From Pseudomonas tremae (GTDB lineage: Bacteria; Pseudomonadota; Gammaproteobacteria; Pseudomonadales; Pseudomonadaceae), in NCBI RefSeq assembly GCF_001401155.1, contig NZ_LJRO01000117.1:62001-126000 (forward strand): 64,000 nt of DNA, written 5' to 3'. Positions 31,263-39,954 of this stretch are shown here, piece after piece. Positions within the stretch are counted from its first letter, which is position 1; each line of letters opens with the position of its first letter. A program made the translations under genes and the position numbers. The notes under the pieces are model-generated. The model was not told where the DNA came from. It did no database searches and saw nothing but the letters and a program-made list of their open reading frames with translations.

Positions 31263-31889
31263 TTAAGCCAGCGGATTGCGCACAAGTATATCGATCGCGA
31301 AAACTCCCAGTAGCGCACCGGACGCCCAGCGGTGCGCGCGCATGGCATTCGGGCGGGCCGTAAGGAAACGACTGACTCGCGCGGCAGCCAGGACGATCAG
31401 GCCGTTCAATGTAAGTGCGATGGATATCTGCACCAGCCCCAACTGTATGTACTGTTGCAGGGTCGAACCTTTCGAGGGATCAATGAACTGGGGGATCAGC
31501 GCGGAATACATCAGCGCTATCTTCGGGTTGAGCAAGTTAGTTACCAGCCCCATGGTGAAAAGCTTTCGAGGTGAGTGCGGGGGAAGTTCGCGCGGCTGGA
31601 AGGGTGACGCGCCCCTGAACATATTCCAGGCTAAATAGCCGAGGTAGAATGCCCCCCCGATTCGGACCACGTAATAGGCCATCGGGAAGGCCTTGAACAA
31701 TGCTGCCAGACCCAGTCCTGAAGCAACCAGGTAACAGCCGAATCCCAATGCGACCCCTGCCAGCGAGATCATGCCTGCCAGACGTCCTTGTGAAATCGCT
31801 CTGGACGTCAGGTAGACCATGATCGGCCCCGGCGTCATGACCATGCCCAGCGCGATGATCGCCACACCAATCAGATTCTCTACTGGCAT
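31263..31889 (-). CDS. LysE/RhtB-family amino acid exporter
   Basis: This 208-residue inner-membrane permease has about six hydrophobic segments and the family signatures MTPGPIMVYLTSRAISQGR near residue 18 and GLVTNLLNPKIALMYSALIP near 113. The family exports amino acids such as lysine, threonine or homoserine lactone-like compounds; the substrate is not readable. A perfect hrp box lies at 32157-32184 on the same strand, its end 268 nt upstream of the ATG with no other evident gene between, so expression with the type III regulon is possible. Alternatively the promoter may once have served a lost effector gene. The stop is about 60 nt from the IS3 remnant. Confidence 0.88.
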   Translation of the reverse strand: MPVENLIGVAIIALGMVMTPGPIMVYLTSRAISQGRLAGMISLAGVALGFGCYLVASGLGLAALFKAFPMAYYVVRIGGAFYLGYLAWNMFRGASPFQPRELPPHSPRKLFTMGLVTNLLNPKIALMYSALIPQFIDPSKGSTLQQYIQLGLVQISIALTLNGLIVLAAARVSRFLTARPNAMRAHRWASGALLGVFAIDILVRNPLA

Positions 31890-32156
31890 CTCAATATGTA
31901 CCTTTTCTCGTGATCAAGTCTTTTATCGGAGGGTAGAGTCGTGCCCGCCCAGGTCTCCACATGATCGAGTTGCCGAGATTTCAATGACCCGGTCTGACTG
32001 TCCCTGAATCATCGTCTGTGCTGGATTTTAAGGTTTGGAGACAGGCAATTTTTCGTCAGTAACTGAGTCGATCCAGTGGGAGAGTCAACAGATCAAACGC
32101 TCAAACGACTGGAAAGGACTGTTTGGATGACACGACCCTGAACGAAGAATCGGATC
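31890..32156. other. Leader between an hrp box and the LysE-type gene
   Basis: On the minus strand this 267-nt stretch holds only very short frames (the best about 28 codons) and no recognisable effector or chaperone fragment. I see no terminator hairpin that would separate the hrp box from the permease gene. Confidence 0.4.
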
Positions 32157-32184
32157 TGAGTGGCAGGAATCGCAGAATGGTTCC
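32157..32184 (-). promoter_or_regulatory. hrp box (HrpL-dependent promoter) upstream of the LysE-type gene
   Basis: On the minus strand the sequence is GGAACC, a 15-base spacer, then CCACTCA, an exact match to the hrp box consensus GGAACC-N15/16-CCACNNA recognised by the ECF sigma factor HrpL. The plus strand shows TGAGTGG at 32157-32163 and GGTTCC at 32179-32184. Transcription would run toward lower coordinates, into the LysE-type gene. Confidence 0.85.
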
Positions 32185-32344
32185 CAAGCCAAGGCATGCT
32201 GACTCAAGAAAGAGGTCCGGAGCGCAGCATCGGGGATCAAATGCGTGCTTGGAATGTTGGGATCATCGATCACCTGCTTTCTACCAGAGCATCGGTTATC
32301 CTCAAGTCTTATAAGACGCGAGAATCACGCCTCCGTTATTGGCT

Positions 32345-32365
32345 TGGCCCGCACAGCGCGGGCCA
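32345..32365. terminator. GC-rich hairpin downstream of hopAF1
   Basis: TGGCCCGC and GCGGGCCA form a perfect 8-bp stem with a 5-base loop about 90 nt beyond the hopAF1 remnant's stop. It could end hopAF1 transcription before the next hrp box; there is no T-run on the minus strand. Confidence 0.45.
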
Positions 32366-32455
32366 GTAGTTTCATCTGAAACGCCTGCACATGAAATATG
32401 TCGATTGCAGGAGGGTACGTTTTATCTGAGAGTGTTACAGGTGGCGATTATTCAA

Positions 32456-33312
32456 TCATGAAGCGACCAGATGTTTTATGAAGTGAGTCGAGTTGTCATT
32501 TAAGATCACGGCGCCAAGCAGTGTTTCAGAAGTTCGGTTCGCACAAGTCTCGTCGAACTCAAGCGGGATCCCTTCATTGGCGAACAGGTCTTTCAATGCC
32601 TATGCAGTGCTGACTGAGAAATCACCCTCTGTATTCCCCCCCGTGCATGGCTACGCGCAGTGTCAGCCCCTGCTCTTTAGTCGTTCGCAGATAATCGCGC
32701 ACAGAGGCTAAAACTTCTCCTGGCACAAGGTCTTTGCGACGAAAAGGGAGCAGATGGAATACGCGGACTTTCGCGCCCGGCATACGTTCACCCGTACCGG
32801 CATCCACTTTTTCCGCCGCACACGCGACAGCAATACACGCACTCATGTTGTCTGCGATAACAGGCATATTTACCTGGCTCGTGCCAGCACTGTATAAATG
32901 CCGAGTCCCTTCATCATTGGGCACAGAGCAGTTGAATCCAGCCACTTTGACAGTCGTGGTCCTGTCGATCTGGAAACTGTAATCCAAACCTGCTCTAGAG
33001 TGATACACCATGGACCCATGGGAGTATAGATTGACTACGGTCCTTTATTAAGTTACCGCGATGCCGTCTTTCTGCTTGATACGCCGCTAAAGAAACCATG
33101 CTAAGCGTATAATCTCCACCGCACCGTGCAAGTTGAAAATGAGAAAACGTGGCCGGACGTTCGTCAACCTCGCCTGATGCGCTGTAGCTCGCAGATTCCG
33201 TTTGATGACTGGATACAGGCCTGGCGTTTGGAGAGCTTGCAGCCATTTCCCAGTGGTCACTGTCATTGTAGCTGTAGCTGCTACCAGAATGTTTTGAAAC
33301 ACATAGCCCCAT
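32456..33312 (-). pseudogene. hopAF1: Type III effector hopAF1, disrupted
   Basis: HopAF1 is a type III effector with a CheD-like deamidase fold, reported to act on plant methylthioadenosine nucleosidases and so damp ethylene synthesis. The start MGLCVSKHSGSSYSY carries the Gly2 myristoylation and Cys4 acylation pattern of plasma-membrane effectors. The frame is lost after LPWVHG (frameshift about 33009-33012) and resumes with HSRAGLDYSFQID, AGFNCSVPN (likely catalytic Cys) and RVFHLLPF (likely His). It is lost again at a run of seven G (plus-strand C, 32636-32642), resumes as EGDFSVSTA, meets TAG at 32600-32602, and ends ALKDLFANEGIPLEFDE...HLVAS at 32456. In total about 285 codons. A perfect hrp box precedes it. 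Three lesions make a working product unlikely. Confidence 0.87.
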
Positions 33313-33564
33313 AACGGTTCTCTCTTTAATGCAGGGTTATCTAAGGTCACAGCGACATAGCCGAAAAGGTAGTGTGGTCGTTGCCACGCCTTATGTGGCT
33401 GATACATAGGGTGCGCTGGTTTATTTTCTTTTTGTGATGTAATGCCTGGATTTCGATTACGACAATGCTCAGGGCAAGCGAGCAGCACATGTTGAGTGTT
33501 ATGTTCGATCACAGGTGTTGAACAATTTGACACTCGTTTGCATGTGGCCTCAAAAAAAAACCAC
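33313..33564 (-). other. Leader between hrp box and hopAF1
   Basis: The 252 nt between the hrp box and the hopAF1 ATG contain no chaperone-like or other convincing frame on the minus strand. AAAGAGAGAA just before the ATG may act as the ribosome binding site. Confidence 0.4.
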
Positions 33565-33592
33565 TGAGTGGCTAAAACCCTCCAGCGGTTCC
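33565..33592 (-). promoter_or_regulatory. hrp box (HrpL-dependent promoter) of hopAF1
   Basis: On the minus strand it reads GGAACC, 15 bases, CCACTCA, a perfect HrpL promoter pointing at hopAF1. On the plus strand TGAGTGG is at 33565-33571 and GGTTCC at 33587-33592. Spacer length and -10 heptamer are identical to those of the box at 32157. Confidence 0.9.
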
Positions 33593-33971
33593 ATATCCCC
33601 AAATCACGATAACTCGAAGCGGGGAACAACGGGGCCTCGTGTGGCTGGGTTGCTCTAGCGAAGTGGCAGCCGTTGCAGGGGGACGCAATTTCGCTGTTGA
33701 AAGCGGCCAAGTTGTGTTGAGCAAGCCCAGTTGAAGTCGGGCTTGGCCCTTCGAGTTTTGATCCTGACCTTTGCGGCCATTGTTGACTATAGACACTGCC
33801 CTGACATCTCCGGCTCAGGCGGTGGCGATGATCACCGAACAACTTTTGCCCAATGAGCAGCACCAGCTAAAAGCTCGAAAATCACAGTGTGCGATTAGCA
33901 GGCGCTTACAGAACTGACTCTTCGCAGGTTCGCTAACCAGAGGGAAACGGGCGGCAGCAATCATGAACCCA
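33593..33971. other. Unassigned region between hopAF1 promoter and transposase stub
   Basis: I recognise no gene here. A hairpin AAGCCC/GGGCTT lies around 33724-33747. Open stretches on the minus strand (for example SEPAKSQFCKRLLIAHCDF) match nothing I know and may be decayed downstream parts of the DUF772-type transposase or other debris. Confidence 0.3.
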
Positions 33972-34241
33972 CTACCAACAGGCAATCATCAGGTCAGGAT
34001 CAATTGATGGACGCCTGGTTGGGCTATAAAAATCGGCAATATAATGGCGTATATCTCTTGGATCGAGGCATTGATCAATGCTGCGCAGGAGGCGATTGGC
34101 TGGGATATGGCCTTCAATGTCAAACGAGCAAAGCAGTCGCTTTTGTCCGCTCGACATCATGCTGCGAATCTTCCGCTGGCCGAGGACCTGATTTTGCCGC
34201 AGGCCAGGCAGGAGATTTACTTTTTCAACAACATTGGCCAA
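33972..34241 (-). pseudogene. DUF772-type (IS1182/IS5-like) transposase N-terminal remnant
   Basis: The minus-strand frame reads RLLCSFDIEGHIPANRLLRSID followed by FYSPTRRPSIDPDLMI, the N-terminal DUF772 pattern of IS1182- and IS5-like transposases. A full enzyme would continue with a long DDE domain; here the frame ends right after DLMIACW, so only about 75 codons of transposase remain. The likely original start is the Met-Met at about residue 28 of this frame. It lies between hopAF1 and the c-di-GMP gene pair. Confidence 0.7.
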
Positions 34242-34301
34242 AAACGGCCGCTTAATATAGCGCCTGCCATGACGGCTCTCGCAGACACTATCAATGCTAC
34301 T

Positions 34302-37220
34302 TTACGCCACACCACTTTCAGGGAATCTTATATCCAGACTTCGTGACGATTTAATCATGGCAGCACACTCGTCACTGATGACGGGTCTACTAAAGAAATA
34401 CCCCTGCATTTGATCGCAGCCATACGTCACAAGCAGCTCTAACTGGTCGACTGTTTCGACGCCTTCTGCAATGACCTTAAGGCCCAATTCGTGCGCCAGT
34501 ACTATTACAGCTCTGGTGATAGCGGCGTCCTCATGATTGCTTGTTATATCCTTTATGAACACCCTGTCGATTTTGAGGGCGTCAAGAGGGAAGCGCCTCA
34601 AGTAGGCCAGACTGGAATAGCCCGTTCCAAAATCATCGACCGACAGGCTTATACCATACGACTTTATATCTTTAAGTATTTCAACCGCCGACTCGGGGTC
34701 GATCATGAGCATCGACTCGGTAAGTTCGAACTCTAAAAGAGCGGGGTTGACGCCGTATTCTTCAACGATGTGCTTGACCGTCTCGGCCAGGCCTTTTACC
34801 TGAAGCTGCCTGACTGAAAGATTGATGGCGATCGGGACCAGCCTGACAGTGTTCTCTTCCCAGCTTTTTATAGTTTCACAGACTTTGCGGATAACCCACA
34901 GGCCGACAGGAATTATCAGCCCAGTGTCCTCAAGAATTGGGATAAAGTCAGCCGGAGAAACCATGCCTTGCTCCGGGTGATTCCACCGCAATAAAGCCTC
35001 CAAACCACTTATCCTGCCATCGGTGAGGCTGACCTTCGGCTGAAAATGTAAAATAAATTCGTCGCGATCAAGTGCGCCCCGCAGTAGCGTTTCAGTCTGC
35101 AAGCGCTTGATTAAACTTTCGTTCATTCTGGCGTTGTAAAACTTGAAATTATTACGGCCGCTTTTTTTCGCATGGTACATGGCGGTGTCTGCATTCTTTA
35201 AGATGACACCCGTATCACGCCCATCGAACGGATAATTAGCGATACCGACACTCGCGGAAACAAATATATCCTGGCCGCCAAGATCAAACGGTTTTGCTAA
35301 CGCATCAATAACGTGGGTCGCAAGCAATTTTATGAGGCTCTCGGAATAGACACGGTGTGTGACGACGATCGAAAATTCGTCGCCTCCCAGCCGTGCAACC
35401 ACACTGTTCCCATCAATGCAGTCTTTCAAGCGCCGGCCCGCCTGGATAAGCAATTGATCGCCTACTGAATGCCCCATGGTGTCATTCACGGCTTTGAACC
35501 TGTCCAAATCTATAAATATGACGCTTACTGCATCTGGCGCTGACGTTTTTCGACTAATTAACTCGCGCAGATAATTGTTGAGAAACCAGCGATTAGGCAG
35601 ATGGGTGAGCGAATCATTTTCGGCCAGGTAGGTTAGCTTTTTCTTTGCGTCATACCTTTCAAGCGCGGCAGCCAATAGGTTGGCCAGTGTTTGAATGTAG
35701 CTAACGTCTTCACGTGTGAATAAGTAGTCAGCGCTGGCATACACGCCAAGCACGCCTTTGAATACCTCCCGGCAAGAGATATCAACCTCCAGGCTACTTC
35801 TAATATTGTACATTTCCACTGTGCTATCAGGAAGCAGTGCGTAGCTGTTATCAGGCGCATCAGAGTGAATGACGAACCCGGCAAAAGAAGCAGTGCCTTT
35901 CAAGAAATCATCATGATAACTGTCGCGGGTTTCAACGTGGGTAAAGCCGACCTCCGCTTTGAGGATAACCGCGTGGCTCACTCGATCAACAACTAATAAA
36001 GCGGCCTTGCTCAATGTTAATCCTTGCGCCGCCGTCAGTGCTGCCCGTTCTCCTAGCGTACTGACGTTTTCTTCTGTCAATGCCTGCTGGCCAAACAAGG
36101 CGATAAGGTTTTGCCTTCTGGCGTTATCCAGAATTGCGACCTCAAACTCTTTTCGGTCTGTAATATCGATGTCGATGCAAATATATTTTTCAACGCCACC
36201 CATGTCATCGAGAATAGGGATGATAGTGCGTCGATGCCATGCATCCTTACCGGTACGACCTGAAAGCCTGACCTCGCCGTTCCACACCTCATTTTCCGGT
36301 GTCCATCGCCACGGCTCAGTGGCTGAAGACATACCGGTCCAGACTTCATCGATCGTCAACTCTAAAAGCTCGGCTCGCGAATGCTGTGAGCTTGTTACGA
36401 ATCGTTCGTTAACGTAAGTGATACGTCCGGAGGCCGAAACTTCGCAAACGATTGAAACCTCATCCAGGGCATTTTTATGCTGCACCAGCGTATTCATCAA
36501 CGATTCGATACGCAGGCCAAAGTGATTGCGCATGCTCGCGGCAGTACGGTTTACTGCTTTTATAGCCTCCTGTATTTCCATGGGAGCATCAGCGACCAAC
36601 ATGGCTTCTGCTGCCACTGCGCCTGAAGCGATTTCTGCCTCATAAGAGTGAAGCTTGCCCAAGTGGGCAAGCGAACGTTTAATCATGAACCCCATCAAAA
36701 TCAAACTTATCAGTAAAAAGAATACCGCAAATAGTGTGGCCTGGATCACCAGGCTATAAAGTTCTGCAGCAATTTTTTCGGCGTTAAAAGACAAGCGCAT
36801 AACGCCATAATCCTTCCCGCCAATAGTGATGGGGCGATTGACATCGAATAATCTTGCAGCGACCTCGGACTCTATCCACGCAGGGGCTCTCCCAACGGGC
36901 GCGCTGGCTGCCTCAAGACGAATGACGCCCCCCGACAGGTCAATAAACATGGCCGATTTGAACGGCGAGCGAGCCAGGGTTTTTTCGAGGGTTCTTTTGA
37001 TGGTATCGTAATCGCCGATGACGACACTTTCCTCTACCGCTTGCGCGGCAACCTCTATCAGCATGTTAGCGGTGTCTTGTATCTCTTCAATGTGCTGAAG
37101 CAACTGGTTTTTATAAAACAGAACCAGACCTGTCGTCAGAAAAGTCAGTATCAGAATAGACAGCATCGCCAGTATTCGCGATGTCAGTGATTTGGGCAGC
37201 AGGCTTTTAAGGAAACTCAT
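34302..37220 (-). CDS. Membrane-bound PAS-GAF-GGDEF-EAL protein (c-di-GMP turnover)
   Basis: The 972-residue protein starts with a transmembrane helix (about 16-38), a periplasmic sensor loop of about 120 residues and a second helix near 165-188, then a HAMP-like linker, a PAS domain (about 255-355), a GAF-like region (about 370-520), GGDEF at 612-616 (RLGGDEFSIVV) and EAL at 741-743 (GLEALLRWNHPEQG). The EAL side keeps NLSVRQ, ELTESML, DDFGTGYSSL, KIDR and AEGVET, so both cyclase and phosphodiesterase look competent; which dominates cannot be told. The upstream gene, 31 nt away in the same direction, encodes a periplasmic binding protein that may be the ligand sensor for the periplasmic loop. 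Confidence 0.93.
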   Translation of the reverse strand: MSFLKSLLPKSLTSRILAMLSILILTFLTTGLVLFYKNQLLQHIEEIQDTANMLIEVAAQAVEESVVIGDYDTIKRTLEKTLARSPFKSAMFIDLSGGVIRLEAASAPVGRAPAWIESEVAARLFDVNRPITIGGKDYGVMRLSFNAEKIAAELYSLVIQATLFAVFFLLISLILMGFMIKRSLAHLGKLHSYEAEIASGAVAAEAMLVADAPMEIQEAIKAVNRTAASMRNHFGLRIESLMNTLVQHKNALDEVSIVCEVSASGRITYVNERFVTSSQHSRAELLELTIDEVWTGMSSATEPWRWTPENEVWNGEVRLSGRTGKDAWHRRTIIPILDDMGGVEKYICIDIDITDRKEFEVAILDNARRQNLIALFGQQALTEENVSTLGERAALTAAQGLTLSKAALLVVDRVSHAVILKAEVGFTHVETRDSYHDDFLKGTASFAGFVIHSDAPDNSYALLPDSTVEMYNIRSSLEVDISCREVFKGVLGVYASADYLFTREDVSYIQTLANLLAAALERYDAKKKLTYLAENDSLTHLPNRWFLNNYLRELISRKTSAPDAVSVIFIDLDRFKAVNDTMGHSVGDQLLIQAGRRLKDCIDGNSVVARLGGDEFSIVVTHRVYSESLIKLLATHVIDALAKPFDLGGQDIFVSASVGIANYPFDGRDTGVILKNADTAMYHAKKSGRNNFKFYNARMNESLIKRLQTETLLRGALDRDEFILHFQPKVSLTDGRISGLEALLRWNHPEQGMVSPADFIPILEDTGLIIPVGLWVIRKVCETIKSWEENTVRLVPIAINLSVRQLQVKGLAETVKHIVEEYGVNPALLEFELTESMLMIDPESAVEILKDIKSYGISLSVDDFGTGYSSLAYLRRFPLDALKIDRVFIKDITSNHEDAAITRAVIVLAHELGLKVIAEGVETVDQLELLVTYGCDQMQGYFFSRPVISDECAAMIKSSRSLDIRFPESGVA

Positions 37221-37251
37221 TAACAGCCTCTCCAGCTAAAGGTGGGATTAG

Positions 37252-38103
37252 TTACTTACGGCTTGCTGGCAAGCTATTATAAAAGTCCCGATAGGAAGCA
37301 TAATCCGCTTCTGTCGCAGGAATGAAAGTAATCGGTACCGGGGCATGAACCAACTCGGTCGCCTCACGAAGGATTTTGCTGCCGTCAGCATCATGTTGCA
37401 TATTAAAAAAAGCGTTGGCTACCGCATCACGTTCTTTTTTAGACACTCGAGGGGATGCCATGAGGGCCAAATCATTGAACGAGGCCGAACTCCACAGCAC
37501 GCGGAACGACTTTCCTTCTCTCTCAGTGTAACCGCTTACAAGCTGTGAGTTGGCCCCCATCGCTTGAGCCTTGCCACTAAGGATTTGGCTAAAAGCACCA
37601 TCCATGTTTCCGGCAAACACAGTAGACGTGTTGATTCCTTTCTTTACCAATTCCGAGCTTGTGACTTTATAAGCAATGAACGCTTCGGGTCCTGGGTAAA
37701 CGACTTCTTTGCCCTCTAGTTCCGAAAGGCTGTGAATGGGCGAGTCGGCAGGTACCACGATCTGCCCTTCGAGGGCAGGCGCGTCACGGCGACCAAACAC
37801 TGTCCAGCCCATTTTATCGCGTTCCGGGCTAAAAAGATGGTTGGTAAATGCGAAATCAACTTCTTGCGCGAGCACATAGCTTGTTGTGTCAGAGGATGTT
37901 CGTCCTAATTTCAGCGTGAGATTCACCCCGCTTTTTTCGGACACATACTTTATGATTGGGTTCCAGAAACTGGCTGACAGATTAAGATTGTACTGGTTGA
38001 CAGGCGAAAAGTTGTAGACTTTAAGCTCTTCAGAAACCGCCACATTCGCCAGGGCAAAAGACAGTGTAATAAGTATAGCTTTGCAGCGCAGGCGTAACGT
38101 CAC
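37252..38103 (-). CDS. PhnD-like periplasmic substrate-binding protein
   Basis: This 283-residue protein has a signal peptide (about 24 residues, cleaved near VAVS-EE) and the fold of phosphate/phosphite/phosphonate binding proteins: YNFSPVNQYNL at the start, VDFAFTNHLFSPERD, LSELEGKEVVYPGPEAF near 130 and SGKAQAMGANSQLVSGY near 185. No ABC permease or ATPase accompanies it; instead the next gene, 31 nt on, is a GGDEF-EAL protein with a periplasmic loop. I infer that it works as the ligand-binding partner of that signalling protein rather than in uptake. The ligand is unknown. Confidence 0.85.
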   Translation of the reverse strand: MTLRLRCKAILITLSFALANVAVSEELKVYNFSPVNQYNLNLSASFWNPIIKYVSEKSGVNLTLKLGRTSSDTTSYVLAQEVDFAFTNHLFSPERDKMGWTVFGRRDAPALEGQIVVPADSPIHSLSELEGKEVVYPGPEAFIAYKVTSSELVKKGINTSTVFAGNMDGAFSQILSGKAQAMGANSQLVSGYTEREGKSFRVLWSSASFNDLALMASPRVSKKERDAVANAFFNMQHDADGSKILREATELVHAPVPITFIPATEADYASYRDFYNSLPASRK

Positions 38104-38673
38104 GTGTCAACTCCGACTGTATAATAACTTTCTTGCCTGACGGTGATTAGAGTGAACTTAATCTCAGCAATATAATATAATCGGCCGAGCCCCATGAATC
38201 TTAAGTGCAGCTTGCATGAATAAATATTAATCGACCCTTCAGCACACCTGCCTGCCCGCGCCAGAGCGGCGTTGGTGTCCACACTCAAATTTGCAGTGGG
38301 CACCACGTGTGGCCTTCACAAGGGCTTTTCATGCAGTCACAACACTGTTCCTGTTCCTGTTCCTGGTCGCTCAAGCCCAAGTCATTCAAGAGTGCGCACA
38401 GCCCGGAACCTCTATTGCCCGCATCGCGCTTAACCACAGCCTCAATGCGAACCTCGACCTTGGATTCGGCTGAAAACGCAAAACAGCAAGGCGCGCCACT
38501 TCATCACGAACACGTAGCTTGGTGAGATCGAAGGATGACCCGTCGTGATACGGCCGAGGTCGGCCAATACGTCCAAACGCTTAACTCTGTGCAAGGACTT
38601 TCAAACTTCAAGAAGCCGCTGTGCGAAGCGACCTGGCGAGTTTGATCTTGAGATCCCTACCGCTAACAGGCAG
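38104..38673. other. 570-bp intergenic region, no recognised gene
   Basis: The part next to 38103 is AT-rich and should hold the promoter of the PhnD-like/GGDEF-EAL pair. The part from about 38290 is GC-richer, with a CTGTTCCTGTTCCTG triplet-like repeat near 38348 and several short frames on both strands. A minus-strand open stretch (SAESKVEVRIEAVVKRDAG) looks protein-like but I cannot name it. It may be the decayed edge of the accessory island. Confidence 0.3.
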
Positions 38674-39954
38674 CTATCCCTGCTCAGACACGACCCGCTC
38701 TGACTCTCCCCGCAACCCCACCCGCATATCCGCCCCACTGGGCTGCTGATACAAACTCAACCCGAACTCCGGCATCACCGTAATCAGATAATCGAAAATA
38801 TCCCCCTGTATCCGCTCGTAATCGACCCACACGGTAGTGCGGGTGAAGCAGTAGATTTCCAGCGGGATGCCCTGTGAAGTGGGTTCCAGTTGGCGGACCA
38901 TGCAAGTCATGGCGGGGTTGATCTCGGCGTGGCTTTTCAGATAAGCCAGGGCGTAGGCGCGGAAGGTGCCGATGTTGGTCATGCGCCTGCGGTTGGCGGA
39001 CATTTGTGCGACGTTGCCTTGCGCCTGGTTCCAGGCCAGCAGTTCGGCCTGTTTGCGGCCGATGTAGTCGGTGAGCAGGTGGATTTGCATGAGTTGCTGT
39101 TCTTCATCGTCACGCACGAAGCGCACGCCGCTGGCGTCGATGAACAGGCTGCGTTTGATGCGACGTCCGCCTGATTGCTGCATGCCGCGCCAGTTGCGGA
39201 ACGACTCTGACATCAGGCGCCAGGTCGGGATGGAGACGATGGTTTTGTCGAAATTCTGCACTTTGACGGTATGCAGGGTGATGTCCACCACGTCGCCATC
39301 CGCGCCGACTTGCGGCATCTCGATCCAGTCACCGACGCGCAGCATGTCGTTGCTGGTCAACTGTACGCTGGCAACGAACGACAGCAGGGTGTCTTTGTAG
39401 ACCAACAGGATGACCGCCGACATGGCGCCAAGGCCGGACAGCAGCAACAGCGGCGAACGGTCGATCAGCGTGGCGACGATGATGATTGCAGCGAAGACGT
39501 AGAGGATCATCTTCGACAGCTGCACGTAGCCCTTGATGGAGCGGGTGCGAGCATGTTCGGTGCGGGCGTAGATGTCCAGCAGGGCGTTGAGCAAGGCTCC
39601 GATGGCCAGTGTCATGAACAGGATGGTGAAGGCCATGGCGATATTGCCGATCACGTTCCTGCCTGCAGTGCTCAAACCGGGCACCAGCGTGAGGCCGAAT
39701 TGTATGACCAGTGACGGCACCATCTGCGCGAGTCGGTGGAAGACCTTGTTATGACGGAAGTCGTTGACCCAGTGCAATGAAGGCTGACGGCCCAGCATCC
39801 TCACGGTGTACAGCACCAGAAACCGCGCCACACGGCCAAGCACCAGTGCAGCTGTCAACAGGAGAATCAGGGCCAGCCCGGTGCGCACCCATGGATGCTG
39901 ATCAAGCATGTCCCAGAGTTCCTGGGTCTTGAGCCAAAGCGCGTGAATATCCAT
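38674..39954 (-). CDS. MscS-family mechanosensitive ion channel (YbdG-like)
   Basis: This 426-residue protein has several transmembrane helices in the first 200 residues, then the MscS core: pore-lining and beta-domain sequence GLGAMSAVILLVYKDTLLSFVASVQL followed by LRVGDWIEMPQVGADGDVVDI and the VSIPTWRLMSESFRNW strand. The larger size and the sequence SGGRRIKRSLFID match the YbdG/miniconductance branch. It should open under hypoosmotic stress to release solutes from the cytoplasm. It is divergent from the gene at 40158 across about 200 bp. Confidence 0.92.
   Translation of the reverse strand: MDIHALWLKTQELWDMLDQHPWVRTGLALILLLTAALVLGRVARFLVLYTVRMLGRQPSLHWVNDFRHNKVFHRLAQMVPSLVIQFGLTLVPGLSTAGRNVIGNIAMAFTILFMTLAIGALLNALLDIYARTEHARTRSIKGYVQLSKMILYVFAAIIIVATLIDRSPLLLLSGLGAMSAVILLVYKDTLLSFVASVQLTSNDMLRVGDWIEMPQVGADGDVVDITLHTVKVQNFDKTIVSIPTWRLMSESFRNWRGMQQSGGRRIKRSLFIDASGVRFVRDDEEQQLMQIHLLTDYIGRKQAELLAWNQAQGNVAQMSANRRRMTNIGTFRAYALAYLKSHAEINPAMTCMVRQLEPTSQGIPLEIYCFTRTTVWVDYERIQGDIFDYLITVMPEFGLSLYQQPSGADMRVGLRGESERVVSEQG

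Noticed and set aside
33087..33863. 258-residue minus-strand frame covering the hopAF1 promoter
   Set aside because: It overlaps the hrp box and the hopAF1 N-terminus in another frame and has no recognisable domain or start signal.
34044..34346. Plus-strand 100-residue frame
   Set aside because: It is antisense to the DUF772 transposase remnant and overlaps the end of the GGDEF-EAL gene; no independent coding signal.
38291..38525. Short plus-strand frames with a hydrophobic start
   Set aside because: The hydrophobic run comes from the CTGTTCCTG repeat; there is no ribosome binding site and no family resemblance.
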